A stretch of DNA of 64,000 nucleotides from Gyromitra esculenta. Its lineage: Eukaryota; Ascomycota; Pezizomycetes; Pezizales; Discinaceae. Below are positions 24,186 to 35,295 of the stretch, in pieces. Where the stretch lies: assembly GCA_038503075.1 (NCBI GenBank), contig JBCAML010000010.1, positions 1,488,001-1,552,000 on the forward strand, read 5' to 3'. Both the position numbers and the translations under genes were made by a program. The first letter of the stretch is position 1, and each line of letters opens with the position of its first letter. The notes under the pieces were generated by a model. The model was not told the DNA's origin. It worked only from the letters and a program-made list of their open reading frames with translations, and searched no databases.

Positions 24186-24365
24186 TACCGTAGTAGTTAG
24201 TGAAATTCGTTCCAGCGCTGGTAGGTAAAATAAGCATAGAACATGTTGACTTTCTATGATTTTCCGCCAAAGTCCTCTAACAGCATCATAAATGTAGACT
24301 ATCAATAGATTATATACATGTCTTGCCTACTAGCGCCGGAACGAATTTCACTAACTACTACGGTA
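24186..24365. mobile_element. MITE, 180 bp, 38-bp terminal inverted repeats, TA borders
   Basis: The left end from 24188 starts CCGTAGTAGTTAGTGAAATT and runs 38 bases. The right end (to 24363) is its reverse complement with only two mismatches. Both ends are bordered by TA (24186-24187 and 24364-24365), the target duplication expected of Tc1/mariner-pogo elements. The interior is about 100 AT-rich bases with no coding capacity, so it would need a transposase from elsewhere. The high arm identity suggests a fairly young insertion. Confidence 0.75.
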
Positions 24366-24485
24366 TGGGTGCTAGGTTAAGTGATTCTAAGTGACGGTGA
24401 GCTAAGACTCGATAGCCTCTTCTATTTACATGTAAATCAATACCTTGGCGTACTACTACTTGGAATCACTTACCATGGCACCATA
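24364..24485. mobile_element. MITE, about 122 bp, abutting the previous one at a shared TA
   Basis: The left arm, TGGGTGCTAGGTTAAGTGAT and onward, matches the reverse complement of the right arm ending at 24483 (ACTTGGAATCACTTACCATG then GCACCA), with small gaps. The TA at 24364-24365 serves both this element and the one before it. The far TA is at 24484-24485. It is a different family from its neighbour. Confidence is lower because the arms carry indels. Confidence 0.5.
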
Positions 24486-24511
24486 GTACATTCGCCAATT
24501 CGATCCAGGAG

Positions 24512-24671
24512 TACAGCCGGACCTTGACATAAGGAACCTCGATATAATAGAAATTTGCAATAGCGGACGGAAATCGGGTGCAACTTTGAGTTCCTAGCAC
24601 CATCCAAAATTTGCTATAACGAACGAATTCCCACGAATTATGCGTGTACCTTATAATAAGGTGCGACTGTA
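24512..24671. mobile_element. Pogo/Fot1-like MITE, 160 bp, CAG termini, TA borders
   Basis: The left end reads TA then CAGCCGGACCTTGACATAAG. The right end, reverse-complemented, reads TA then CAGTCGCACCTTATTATAAG, giving 15-16 matches in 21. The ACAG-type ends, the GGACCT motif and internal TATAACGAACGAATT-like words resemble terminal repeats of fungal pogo/Fot1 elements as I know them. No transposase is encoded. It lies 26 bases from the preceding MITE. Confidence 0.55.
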
Positions 24672-26234
24672 TACGTCCTGGTTAGAGGTAAGACTGTGCG
24701 TATCCAAGCTGTTGGTGGAAAATAATCGATCATCAAGCCATGTTCTAGATCTACCAACCCGCAAAGCTTGTCAGCCGCGACAAATCCAAAAGGCAGTTGT
24801 GATGTTGGGGGATTTGACGAGACTGTTGTTGGTCTAGACTACCTATGGGCTTGTGGCTGAATGTGGTGTACAACAGCGCGCTGAAACATGCATCTTAGTC
24901 ACAACTTCGGTTGAGCTCAGTCTAAACGTCACACTTAGCAGCAGAAGCGTAAGACTTTAATGCACGAATAGACTTAGTCGAGGCTGAAAGTATCAGAGTT
25001 GCTAGGAAAACATTGGCTTTGGCAGGTTAACCAACATCTCCCTCTTAAGTGCCAGCTATGTTATTATAGATACTACAATGCGGTCTCGGGGTTTCCGGAG
25101 CCTGCGTAGTTAATACTTCATTTCTAGCCCTGATCCCTGATCTCTAAGCTGTGATCGGACTTAAATCCATCAAATAAAAACCACTTTCCCACAATCGGCA
25201 GATCAGAGCAGGTAATTAAAGCATGAGCACTGAGTTGCAGTAGCTCAATTGAATTTTCCAGTCGGAATTCTAAATCGGAGGACCTGGCCAGAGGGCTCCG
25301 GAACTTCAATCCGTGGGAAAAAAAGACAGGAGGATATGTGGATACGTATAAGGAAACAACTACAATCACCACACTCTCCTCTGCAGTCGGGAAAAGAAAG
25401 AAGCATACAGTTGATTCTGAAGAGTAGAGAACCCAGTGTCCCCGGTTCTTTGAACTAAAGGTTTCTAATATGCATAAGAGTACGAGTGGGTATTTAGTAG
25501 ACCATCGCTTCGATCTAGTTGGTGATACAACACTTACCTAGTTCAGAGAACCTAGGAGGATTTAAAATACTGGACCTAACCCTTGAAAATTGAGGCCTTG
25601 CAGCTGGCGCTTCTATGCTGCAGAGTGTTACTCCATTGCCTATTAGGATTGATTACCGCCTAGCCAGAAACTTCAATCGAAATAGCTTCGTCGTGAGTTC
25701 GTCGGAACTTCAGTCCGTATGAAATTAAAGAGGCTACTGGAGAAAACTGTACAGTTACTGCTCTCTACCCTTGATTCTACCATAAGTATATAGTATGTTC
25801 TCAGCAAGGAAAAGAAGCAAGCATTCAAAAATGTTGGCCTAAAATACAAAACAGCATATGAACCTAGGCCTATTTATACACCTAGCGAGTGTTCTAGCTA
25901 ATAATTAAAAATAGCGTGGTTTAATTTGAAATTAACATGATCAATTGGCTATAGGCAGTAGCGACCGCTCGATAGGATAACCCGATCCATACCGTCAAAT
26001 ATTGGACTGCAAATGGGACCACAGAGTGTCATGGTCTATGAGGCATTCTGAAACCAATCATCATATCAATCGGCAAATATACACCCCGGGCCGGTACTTA
26101 CACAAAATCTGGACTCAAGCGGAATAGACATTTAAGCGTACCAAGTATACATACACGAATAAGTATGTTAATCTAACTTATTTTGGGGTCAATTGGAACC
26201 AGGGATGGGGTAGATAAGATTACAGACAAAATAA
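24672..26234. other. Intergenic sequence
   Basis: No gene seen. Two stretches share the phrase GGAACTTCAATCCGT/GGAACTTCAGTCCGT (about 25299 and 25706), each followed by an A-rich and then a pyrimidine-containing tract. They may be worn copies of one repeat, but flanking similarity is weak. Confidence 0.45.
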
Positions 26235-26370
26235 AGTACTGGTCAGCAAGCATACGAACTGAAAAGCATGAGGGGCGTGGCTTTGTATGCCATGGTATTA
26301 GGCACGGATTCCATAGCATACAAAGCTTCACACCCCAGTTTTCTGGTTCGTATGCCTGCTAGCTAGTACT
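26235..26370. mobile_element. Foldback element, 136 bp, about 60-bp arms
   Basis: The left arm (26235-26295: AGTACT, AGCAAGCATACGAACT, GGCTTTGTATGCCATGG) pairs with the right arm (26311-26370), which is its imperfect reverse complement. Only about 15 bases lie between. Both outer ends read AGTACT, so a TA or a 6-base palindromic target duplication cannot be told apart from the terminal repeat. It has no coding capacity. The long near-complete pairing suggests a foldback-type MITE. Confidence 0.6.
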
Positions 26371-26848
26371 ACGTATATAGTATAGAGTTAAAAATGAGCA
26401 CGCCACCTTCAGCTACAGCAGGATGCGATTGAGGGATTGAGGTTTAATATCATGATGTTAACTCAATACTCAGCATCGTCGCCGCATCCTGGACCCATAA
26501 CTATAGGGTTCTGCTAGATCCTAATGCTCATAGTAGAAACTGAATGTTACAATACGTAAATTACGATATTTAAAGTAACATGGCCGCGGTTACATACCGT
26601 AAACTAACATAATTTCTAGTAATTTTATGGCTTGGAATCCTCCTTGGGAAGAATGGTCTCTTTCTAAACCTGATATTTTCATGTGATGAGAGTTTTAAAG
26701 TTATCTAAAATATTAAATTCCACTGATCTAGCAACGGGACTAAAATTTCATCGCAACAGGATGTTACAGAAGAAGTGGAGATTTACAGACGAGTGATCCT
26801 GGGTGCTCTGCACGGAAGCTCTAACCTCTTTCGCTAGAACTGAGCCGC

Positions 26849-26858
26849 ATCACGTGAT
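26849..26858 (+). promoter_or_regulatory. CACGTG E-box upstream of MAD1
   Basis: ATCACGTGAT is a palindromic E-box 79 bases before the MAD1 start codon. Its RTCACGTG form is the type bound by Cbf1/bHLH proteins in fungi. A regulatory role is inferred from motif and position only. Confidence 0.35.
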
Positions 26859-26936
26859 AATTTGTATCACATCGCGAAACAACAATCCACGAACACTATT
26901 TTCCATCAACAATCACGCGTTCAACCTCTTACCATC

Positions 26937-29731
26937 ATGGACTCTTCACCGTTCTCGCAAACCCCTAATCGAAACAATCGTCGGATTGTCGGAAATCCAC
27001 TCTTTGGCTCGCCAGCGGCACAGAGCCAGAGAGTTCCCGCAAACCGAACCCTGTTCAGTAACCAGCGTGCTGTGGGCAATTCTATTGACTCATTTGACGA
27101 GAAAGCTCTCATAACTGATGGTGAACAGAATAATGCCCACCAAAATGCTGCAGAACCAAATTACGACTTCCTCGCGCACCCAGCGTCACCTCCACAACAG
27201 CAACGAGCGATCGTGGTATACCCGGTTGGCGTGAAAGCTGGTATATTACCCGTTTAAACAATTGTACATTTTGTAGCAGCGGGGGGTCTAGCTGATAGCA
27301 AAGATAGATTTATCGAATGAGGGGCTAAGATCGGAATTGAACTCGGTGCGTTATGAGCTCTCAACTCTACAGGAGGAACGAGAACTTGAGAAGATCCGAC
27401 ACGAAAAAGAAGTTCGAATACTGGAAGCGAAAGTAGAGGAGCAAGGGAAACGAGCGGATGTGAGTTTCTGTTCTCTTCCTGATGTATTTCAACAACTGTT
27501 AGGCTCATGTGCTCCAGACTGGAGAAACGGACAAACGGTACTTATTTGACAAGCAAAAAGAACTTTCCGAGAAGCTTCAAAAAGTTAAGGATCAAGCTAC
27601 AAACCATAAGGTATCTTGTATCCTTACTGTATATTTATCTCAAGCCAGATTATTCTGAACAAGCGCTTTTTATCTCGCAGCAAGATTTGGAACGACAGAT
27701 CCGTCAACTGAAAGCCGAAAACATGACTCTGAAAGAACTAGTTTGCGAGAAAGAGGATGATATACAAGGCCAAGACCGCCAATACCGACAGTTAATAGCT
27801 GATCTCAAAACGAGAAACCAGGCTTTAGCAAAAATGAATGAAGAAATGAGCGAGGACCTAAAAATGAAGGACTTAAGCTTGCAGGAAGTTCAGACGAAGT
27901 TAAGCGCAAAAGAAGCTGAGGTTGTAAATTTGGAAACAGAATTATTGAAAGTCAGAGCGCAGACTGGAGATTTAGATACCCTAAAATTTTTGAAGAAAGA
28001 ACTCTCGGGTGAGATCTATTTAAGAGACCCGTCTTTTTGCCTACACACTAACAATACAGTAGAACAAGTAACCCACATCAAAACCCTTGAAGGAGCCAAC
28101 CGAAAACAATTACAGGAACTTAAACAACTACGAGAACAGAACAAGTCAATTGAGATGCTTGAGGAGGAAAAGGAAGCACTCGAGACAAAGATCCGAATGA
28201 TGGACGACCTCCGCCGCGAAAACTCCGAAAAGCAGCTTCGCATCTCCATCCTCGAAGACGAGCGAAACTCTTGGAGCAGCTACTTTCAGTCCGAAAGTCT
28301 TGAATTTGACTCCCCGGAAGCTCTCGCCCGAGCACTAGTCCAAGAACGAGTAGAAAACGCAGCGCTTCTTGAAAAGGCTGGAAGAACAAACCCAGAGTTA
28401 ACCGAAAAGGATGAAGCTATCCAGCGCCTTGAATCGGAATTGGTCTCGCTGAAAATTGAGCTTGAGAAGACAAAAGAAAGCGTGGCAAAAGACTCGAGAG
28501 CGAGGCAGAGGCTGGAAAGACAGCGCGCATTGGCTTTGAAAGAGGCGCAGTTTCTGAGGGATCAACTAAAGAGTTTTTCGTCTGAAGAAACAATGTACAT
28601 GCAAGGGAATTTCGACGAACAAAAGACGAAGCGGATTGAGGAATTGGAAGAGCTGCTGGATACGTACAAAAAGCAAAATGAAACTTTGGAAATTTCTTTA
28701 GCAGAAGCCATCAAAAGGGCAGGGGTTGATGGGGGAGAGATGCTCGCGAAGAAGAGATCAAGAGAAGGTGACAACGAGGATAATAGGCGAGCTGGTGAGC
28801 TAATTAGGAAAAATCGACAACTACAAGATGGTAAGAGAACACTTCTCTGATCCCTTTTTGGCTATTAATTAATAGCATTTCAGAGATCGCTCGATTCCAA
28901 CAATCTTCACAACTAGCAAGGAAAGAAATTGATTCCCTCAATATTCGCCTCGCCTCCGCCTCCAGTACCTCCATGCGCGTCCTTCAATTAAAAGACAACC
29001 CGACGTCTCGTGAAGAAGCAATCAAGCTCGAAACACTAACTGCCCTCCGCGAAGAGAATGCGGCGCTTCTAGCCCAACTCGAGAAACGCCTAGACACCCT
29101 TCCTAGTAATATCAGCAAAGTGATACCATTACGTACACTCGAGAATGCACGAAGAGAAATCAAAGCCATGGAGAAGGTCGTCGCTGACAAAGAAAAGAGA
29201 ATGCTGAGACTTAAAGAGATCTGGTCCGCGAAGTCGATGGAATTTAGGGAGGCAGTTTTCTCGCTACTAGGATGGAAGCTAGATTTTCTGCAAAATGGGA
29301 GGGTTAGGGTTACACACATGTTTGCCGGAAATTCGGAGGATCAGAGTATTGAGTTTGATGGTGAAAAAGGTGAGTTGAAAAATTGTTCATGTAAATTGAG
29401 ACTTAAAAGGGTCCCCCTGGCGTGGTTCCGAGGCCCTGCGCGTTTGGGATTCGCGAACATTAGTATTCCATACTGAGTGTCGCAAGTGTTTGAGAATCGC
29501 ACCTAAGAGTTCTCTCGAATACTTGCAGTAGGTGAGAGACATGGACACCTGACTGACAGGAATTTGGCATGGCCAATAGGTACAATGAAAGTTTCCGGGG
29601 GCCCGGACAGCATGTTTCATCGGGAGATCAAAAACCAATGCTCTTTCTGGATGGCAAGGCAAAGCATTCCGTGCCTGCTTTCAAGTATTCTTATCGAGCA
29701 GTATGAAAAGACCACCCGCGCGCAGATGTGA
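26937..29731 (+). CDS. mad1: Spindle assembly checkpoint protein Mad1, 7 exons
   Basis: Exons 26937-27240, 27299-27459, 27518-27610, 27681-28008, 28060-28830, 28884-29369 and 29580-29731 are in phase and give 764 residues. Mad1 sits at unattached kinetochores and nuclear pores and recruits Mad2 to delay anaphase. The protein has a short N-terminal tail with DSSPFSQTPN, then a long coiled coil (about 110-580). The Mad2-interaction motif RVLQLKDNP is at about 584-592, followed by TSREEA as in other Mad1 proteins. The C-terminal head holds the Bub1-binding RLK motif in MLRLKEIW (about 661-663). The end reads TMKVSGGPDS to CSFWMARQSIPCLL, typical of the fungal C-terminus. Introns are 51-70 bases except the last, which is 210. 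Exon 3 could instead start at 27503 with a 43-base intron. All key motifs are intact, so the gene should work. Confidence 0.93.
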
Positions 29732-30000
29732 GATCACAATTTCGGCAAATCATTAAAAGCAGATAGTGATCGAGGCGGAGAACGTGGGAAGGGTAAGAGG
29801 ATGTACATTAAGTACCTGCCATCTTCTCAACGCCTTTTTACTATCATATATTATAATAGCATTGGCACGGGCCAGGTAGAGATTTACTATTCAATGGTAA
29901 TTTCTATTTCTATTTCGGCGTAGTGGTTTTCATTACTATGTATATTATTGCCCGGGAATATGCCTTTAGAACTTCGATATAAACATGACAGATCGGAGTA
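29732..30000. other. 3' flank of MAD1
   Basis: About 270 bases with AT-rich, TATTATAATA-like words that could serve 3'-end formation. No gene. It ends at the LINE target duplication. Confidence 0.5.
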
Positions 30001-30016
30001 TCCAATTACCTACATG
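30001..30016. repeat. LINE target-site duplication, left copy
   Basis: TCCAATTACCTACATG, identical to 35280-35295. It directly abuts the T run at 30017-30033 that is the poly(A) tail of the minus-strand LINE. Confidence 0.95.
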
Positions 30017-30277
30017 TTTTTTTTTTTTTTTTTGTTAAATCATTGTTTCATTGTTTTATAAATGGTACAAGAATGCCACATGCAACCGAAGTTATAGCGT
30101 GAACAAAACCCTTAACAGCCCAACCCTCCTGACAATAATAGAAATCAAACAAATATAACTGAAAATTTTCAATTCAGAGATTCCCTCCATGGCTAACATA
30201 AGCCTAATATATATCCAGCATGCAAATAGATTACTCTTCCATTGACTCAAAAAAGTTTAAAAGAGAAGTAATAGATG

Positions 30278-33200
30278 TTATAGAATGAGAGGAAATAGAT
30301 GAAAGAACATCAGACGAACCAGATGATGATAAATGTGAAATATCAATTTGAGATTTAATAGGAAAATTTGTCCTTGTCTTTGAAATAAATTCAGCAAGGG
30401 CAAGAAGCATAACGGGATGTACCCATACGGGAAGCTGAGTTTAAGGAATTTAAAAAGGGAATAAATAAATTTCGTTTCAACCTCATGAGCAAAACAGTAT
30501 AGTATTGCGTGCGAAAAATTTTGGGAGCTGTCACCACATAGGGGACATGTAGTAGGTCCAGGGATGAGGCGGGAAGTGTGTCTTTGAGGTAGGCTTTTTA
30601 TGTCTCGCATTTGATGGAGTCCTAAATTTGTGAATTTTGAAGGTTTCATAAATGGGTGAGGTATGGTGGTAGTGAGGTAATCATAGTAAGGAGGGCGAGG
30701 AGTGTGATCGTCCCAGTCTGTTTTTAATTGGGATAAGATAGCGTTGTTGCATGATTCGATGATCATTGATTGATCAGGATTTGGTTTGTCAATGGCAGGG
30801 CCTGACGCACCAGGGTAGTAGTTGCACGGAAGAAATTTCCATGCTTCGTGTGCGAGAGCGTCTATAATTAAAGGTCTGACGCGTGATTTGGCATTGGAGT
30901 TCCAGGGTCGGGGTCTACGAGCGCGCTTTGAGATGGCTTCGAGAAGTGGGAGAGGAGTACCATTTGCTTGGAAGTTTGGCGGAAGGCGTGCAGATGCAGG
31001 GTTAAATAACACAGGTAGGGTGGCTATGCGTACAGCATGGCGTCTTCTGAGGTATTTAGCGTATGGTAGTGTGGGAGGAAGTGCTGCTTCTCGAGTGAGA
31101 GCACCGATGTTTGTAGAGGAAAAGCAATTCGTGATCCATCTGAGAACACTGTTCCAGAACGGGTCGAGTTTTTTTAGGATAGTTGCTGATGGGATGAGTA
31201 TGTTCATTCCATATGTGAGTATTGGTCGTATAAGGCCCATGGCAAGTTTACGGGCATTGGAACCTGTAAGTCCTGAACCGGATGTTGATAGAGATTTGAT
31301 TGCGAAAAATGCTTTTTGGGCAGATGACAACCTTTTGAGAAAATGAGTATTCGTATTGAAGTTGTGGGAAAGCCACAAGCTGCCAACGAATACATAGTTG
31401 TGGGAGAAAGGTATTTCCATCAAGTTTGATGGAGGCGCCGGGAGTAGGGGGTAGTCGGTTATGGATGGTTGTCCAGTGTATAAGTTCTGTTTTGGGAATC
31501 GAAAAAGAAACTTGAATGGCATCTCCCACGATGTTAATATCGTGGGCTGCTTGTTCTAAGAGTCTAGCGTTTTTCCTACTGGAGTGCGAGAAGACTGTGA
31601 TGGCAAAATCATCCACATATGAAAAGGTGAATTTAAAGGCGTTGCTGAGATGGAGGGGGGCGACGTAGATACAAAATAAAAGGGGAGAAATAGGTGAGCC
31701 TTGAGGGACTCCTACGGACACAGGAAGGAATTTTCTTGGTGATCCTTTAAAAGGAGGGCGCATTCGCGTGAATGAAGAAAGGATATGATCCAGGAGGTCA
31801 TATAGAGTGGAATATGGTGGTCGAGAAGTCTCTTCTCCAGGATATGGGGGTTGACGTTGTCAAACCCGCCTTTAATATCAAGAAAAAGCGTGGAGACTTT
31901 CTTGTCTGCTGCTTGGAGGAGCTGGATATCGTGAAGTAGTGCGGAGACTGCATCTCGGTTGATATAAGTGATAGCGAGCGCACTGATTGGGATGAATGAG
32001 GCCATTTGAGCGAGAGAGGTAGGCGAGTCGTGTTGCAATAATACGTTCTAGAATTTTTGAAAGGGTTTCTAGTAGTACAATGACTCTGAAAGAGGTTGCT
32101 GAAGAATACGATTCTTTGTTTGGTTTTGGGAGAACGATCCCGAACGCTTTCTTGAGTTGGAGCGGATGGTATCCATACTCGGCTAGGGGATTAAGGAGTG
32201 AGTGGATGATATTTGGATTAATATTATTGATTTTTTTCCAGATGCTATACGGAATAGTATCTGGCCCAGGAGCGGATGTATTGGAGGATGCGCGTAAAGC
32301 AGCAGAGATTTCATCGAAGTCAATTTCTTTAAAATCTGCGTGAAGGTGGTAGAGAGGCGGAGGTTTTGTAATACGCGGGGGGAAAAAGTGTTGAATGAGT
32401 GAGGAGGCGAGTTGTGTAGGAGTGCTAATATTGGGAAGATTGGGAAAAACGTCGTTGGAGGATGAGGTTTTCATTCTTTTGGCGGCCCATATATCGGAAG
32501 GTGACGCATTTGCTAAAAAGGAACTCCAGTGGTTCTTTTTGCATCTGGCGATTTCGTGGAAGAGATATTTTGCTTTGCGTACTTCTGGGGAGGGAGGCGC
32601 TTTTGATCCTTTAAATTGGTTACGGTGGGATCGGTTGATTGAGTGAAAGATTCTTCTTAAATCGGATAGCAGGGGACTCCACCACTTTTTTGACCATTCG
32701 GAGGGTCTTTTGGTTGGGGTTTCGAGAATGAGCGGTGTGGTTACTAGGTTGAGTGATTTTGTAAACCATTGATCAAGGTCTGGTAACGGAGGGGGGGGAA
32801 GGATTTTGATTTTTTTAATTAGCGGCGTGAGATTTTTCCAGTTGGTTTTTGACCAGTCGGGAGATGGCATGGCAGTTGTATGATGAGGAGTGTGGAGATG
32901 TGTGATAATGGGGATATGGTCTGATCCAGTGGAGTTGGAGGAGGTGTCCCATTTTTTGATAAAAGGTAGTGCAAGATGATTGCAAAATGTTAGATCGAGG
33001 ACACTCGGTCTAGTATGCGAGTCATAGGGAAAACGGGTATAAATTCCAGGAGTATTTAGGCATTTATACAGGAGATTTTGGGCTGTAAGGTGATATTTAT
33101 CCCCTTCATTAAATTCTTGAGAGGAGATAATTCGAAGGGGGTCTGTGGAGGGATGGTGAATATTAAAGTCACCAACGATGATGGTGGGAGTGGATGAGGA

Positions 33201-33641
33201 AAAAAAAATTTGTGAAGGTTGAATGTGATGATTGCTGGAATTGCTTCTCGCACGATTGTAGATGTTGATAATTTTAATTGAATAAAAGGAGGAGTTGAAG
33301 ATAGGATTTTTAAAGGTGAGACATAAGGAGATAATGTCGTCCCTAAAATTGTCTTCGATTAAAAATTCCGCTTGGTGGCAGTTGATAAAATGGATTGATA
33401 TGTAAAAACAAACGCGAATTTTTTGTGTTGGAAGTGTGGAGGGGATTAAGAGATAAAAACCGGGTGCTTGTAGAGGTTTGTTGTTCCATAGATAAGGGTC
33501 TTGGATGGCGACGATTGAGGGTGTTGGTTTGCATTGAGAGAAAAGGGTATGAAAAATCTTTGAGCTACCAGCACAATTGTGTTGCACGATAGTGAAAGGG
33601 GGTGAGGGTGAAGTAGAGGGTTTGTTCTTTCTGGGGGACAT
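30278..33641 (-). pseudogene. LINE ORF2: endonuclease and reverse transcriptase, frameshifted
   Basis: The ATG at 33641 opens MSPRKNKPST. The N-terminal third is an APE-type endonuclease: VQHNCAG, AIQDPY (Asp where many families have Glu), VGDFNIHHP and TGSDHIPII. The reverse transcriptase follows: SAPGPDTIPYSIWKK, LLETLSKILERIIATRL, FLDIKGGFDNV, GVPQGSPISPLLFCIY and the catalytic YVDD at 31619-31608, all still readable. The C-terminal part ends with CPLCGDSSQNFSH to YC, a CCHC knuckle. At least three frameshifts interrupt it, near 31970, 31755 and 31400. Between them the frames are open, with no scattered stops, so the damage is by a few indels. It cannot make an intact protein as it stands. 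Function in life: target-primed reverse transcription of the element RNA. Confidence 0.88.
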
Positions 33642-33643
33642 AT

Positions 33644-35156
33644 TTATTCGCTCGACATGGAGGTATCAGCTGGAGGTGGTACAGCTGACGAAATACTAGA
33701 TTTCTCCTGAATCGCTTTGCGCGTGGGGCATTGGAGGTCCGTAGCGGTATGGTTGCCGTTACAGTTGATGCAGATGGACGGAGATACTGCGCAGACGATT
33801 GATGATGGCTTTTCATTTCCGCCGCCGGGCAGGTTGGGATGGAGGCGCGGGGTTCATGGCGGGGATGGTGGTTTGAACAGATAGGGCAGATAGTGTCGGG
33901 TGATTTGCATCCGGCTGTGGCGTGGCCAAAGCCCCAGCATTTCTTGCATTGGGTTGAGGGGGAGGCTGACCACATGAGATTGGTTTTGCGTGGTCGCGAA
34001 AAGAGTTTAATTGATGAGCCGATTTTTTTTGCATCATCGACTGAAAGACGAGATTCTACGAAGTAGTTTTTTTGTTCTTTCGGATGGCAGCGTCGGTTTT
34101 GAGGTAGCGTGCGCCGGTGATTTGTACGTCGGCGGCGTAGAGGATGGCTTCAGATAGCGTGGAACTCGGTTCTTTCGCTCTTGCAGGTAGTGCAAAGGTG
34201 GGAATGTTGTGGATTACTACGTTAACATCAGTTGGCGCAGTTACGACGGGGTTGAATGGGTTGTCGCCAATGGGACATGTTTCGTTGAGGGTTTTTAGAA
34301 TAGCGGCGAAGTAGGGAACAAATGCGGAGGCAGGAGTAAAAGGGTTTGCGGTGAATGTAATAGTTCTCGATCGTTAACAGTAACGGATAGGGCAACGAGT
34401 ATGAATTGGGGAATTGGGCGGCTCGTAGAGCACGTCCAACCGCAACGAGGAGTGATGCGGCAAGAACAGCCGATTCGATAAATGGGCGGGCGTTGGAGCG
34501 AGAAGCAAAAACGTCTTTCGGCCGTTGGAAGGGCCGGGCGGCTTTTTCGGTGTCTTTTTTGGGTTGTTTACATCTGGCTTTGGTGCGCTGGCAGTTGCTG
34601 TGTTGGTCTTTGCGGGTGCAGATTTAGCCGCCTCGGCAAAGGTTTTTTTTCCTTTCTTGGCGGGAGGGGGTGGAGCGGGACCTGATTGTTCCGAAGAACG
34701 TTTGGCTTGAGAAGAGACCTTGTCCGTCAGATTTGAGATAGCTGCTTGGATTTGGTTTAGTTGGATGGGGTTTTGCGATTGGGTTGGGGCTCCAATTGAT
34801 GGGGTTGAAGAGAGAATTTCTTCCATTTTGGAAAGTCGAGCGTCCATGGATGAAAGGAGGTGAGTTGTATTGATGGCCAACGCAATGAGGATGGCTTCCG
34901 TGCGCGAAGGGTCGGCTAGTGCTACATCTTCAAAGATGGGAGCAATACCCGTTTGTCCAAGTGGAGATTGTGAGATGAGCTTGTTTAGAAGCTCTTGAAT
35001 TCCGGTCAAAACGCCGGATGGGATGAGAGTTGGTGTTGAAGGTCTAGCAGGGGAATTGGCTCTGGATGGAGCAGAGGAGACTGGTGGAAGGAAAGAGGTG
35101 GTAGAAAGATTTCTGCCACCGATAAAGGGCGAGAAGGTTGACGAATCAGTCATCAC
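33644..35156 (-). pseudogene. LINE ORF1: gag-like nucleic-acid-binding protein, interrupted
   Basis: The ATG at 35156 opens MMTDSSTFSPF. A Ser/Pro-rich start is followed by a possible short coiled coil (SSMDARLSKMEEIL) and a basic Pro/Lys-rich segment (PPPPAKKGKKTFAEAAK). A TAA at 34374-34376 breaks the frame, which then continues openly with TDVNVVIHNIPTFALPARAKEP. A frameshift near 34080 leads to the zinc knuckles CKKCWGFGHATAGC and CPICSNHH, and a second near 33800 leads to CINCNGNHTATDLQC. The frame ends MSSE with TAA at 33646-33644, two bases before the ORF2 ATG. Such proteins coat the LINE RNA. Two frameshifts and one nonsense codon make it a pseudogene. Confidence 0.85.
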
Positions 35157-35279
35157 TAATGCTACGGTGAAGCTGGTTTTTAGAGAGCTAAGATGGTATT
35201 TTGAGTTTTGCGAGAAGGTTGGCTTTCCCGAATAGGAAGGTGTTTTTCAGAAAAAATTGTGTAGAGGAGACGGAGCATG

Positions 35280-35295
35280 TCCAATTACCTACATG
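35280..35295. repeat. LINE target-site duplication, right copy
   Basis: TCCAATTACCTACATG, identical to 30001-30016, marking the 5' junction of the minus-strand LINE. Confidence 0.95.

Larger units (their letters stand above)
30017..35279 (-). mobile_element. Full-length but dead LINE (non-LTR retrotransposon), 5.26 kb
   Basis: The element reads on the minus strand from 35279 to 30017. It has a 5' leader (35279-35157), ORF1 (35156-33644), ORF2 (33641 to about 30278), a 3' tail of about 240 bases and a 17-base poly(A). It is flanked by exact 16-bp duplications of TCCAATTACCTACATG, so the 5' end is probably complete. ORF1 carries gag-like zinc knuckles. ORF2 carries an endonuclease, a reverse transcriptase and a terminal CCHC. 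No RNase H domain was recognised. Frames are broken mostly by small indels, not by the dense C-to-T changes that RIP would leave. It is probably of the Tad1/I-like fungal group, but clade needs a tree. It inserted 285 bases downstream of the MAD1 stop. Confidence 0.92.

Noticed and set aside
30822..31346. 174-codon plus-strand frame
   Set aside because: Antisense of the LINE ORF2.
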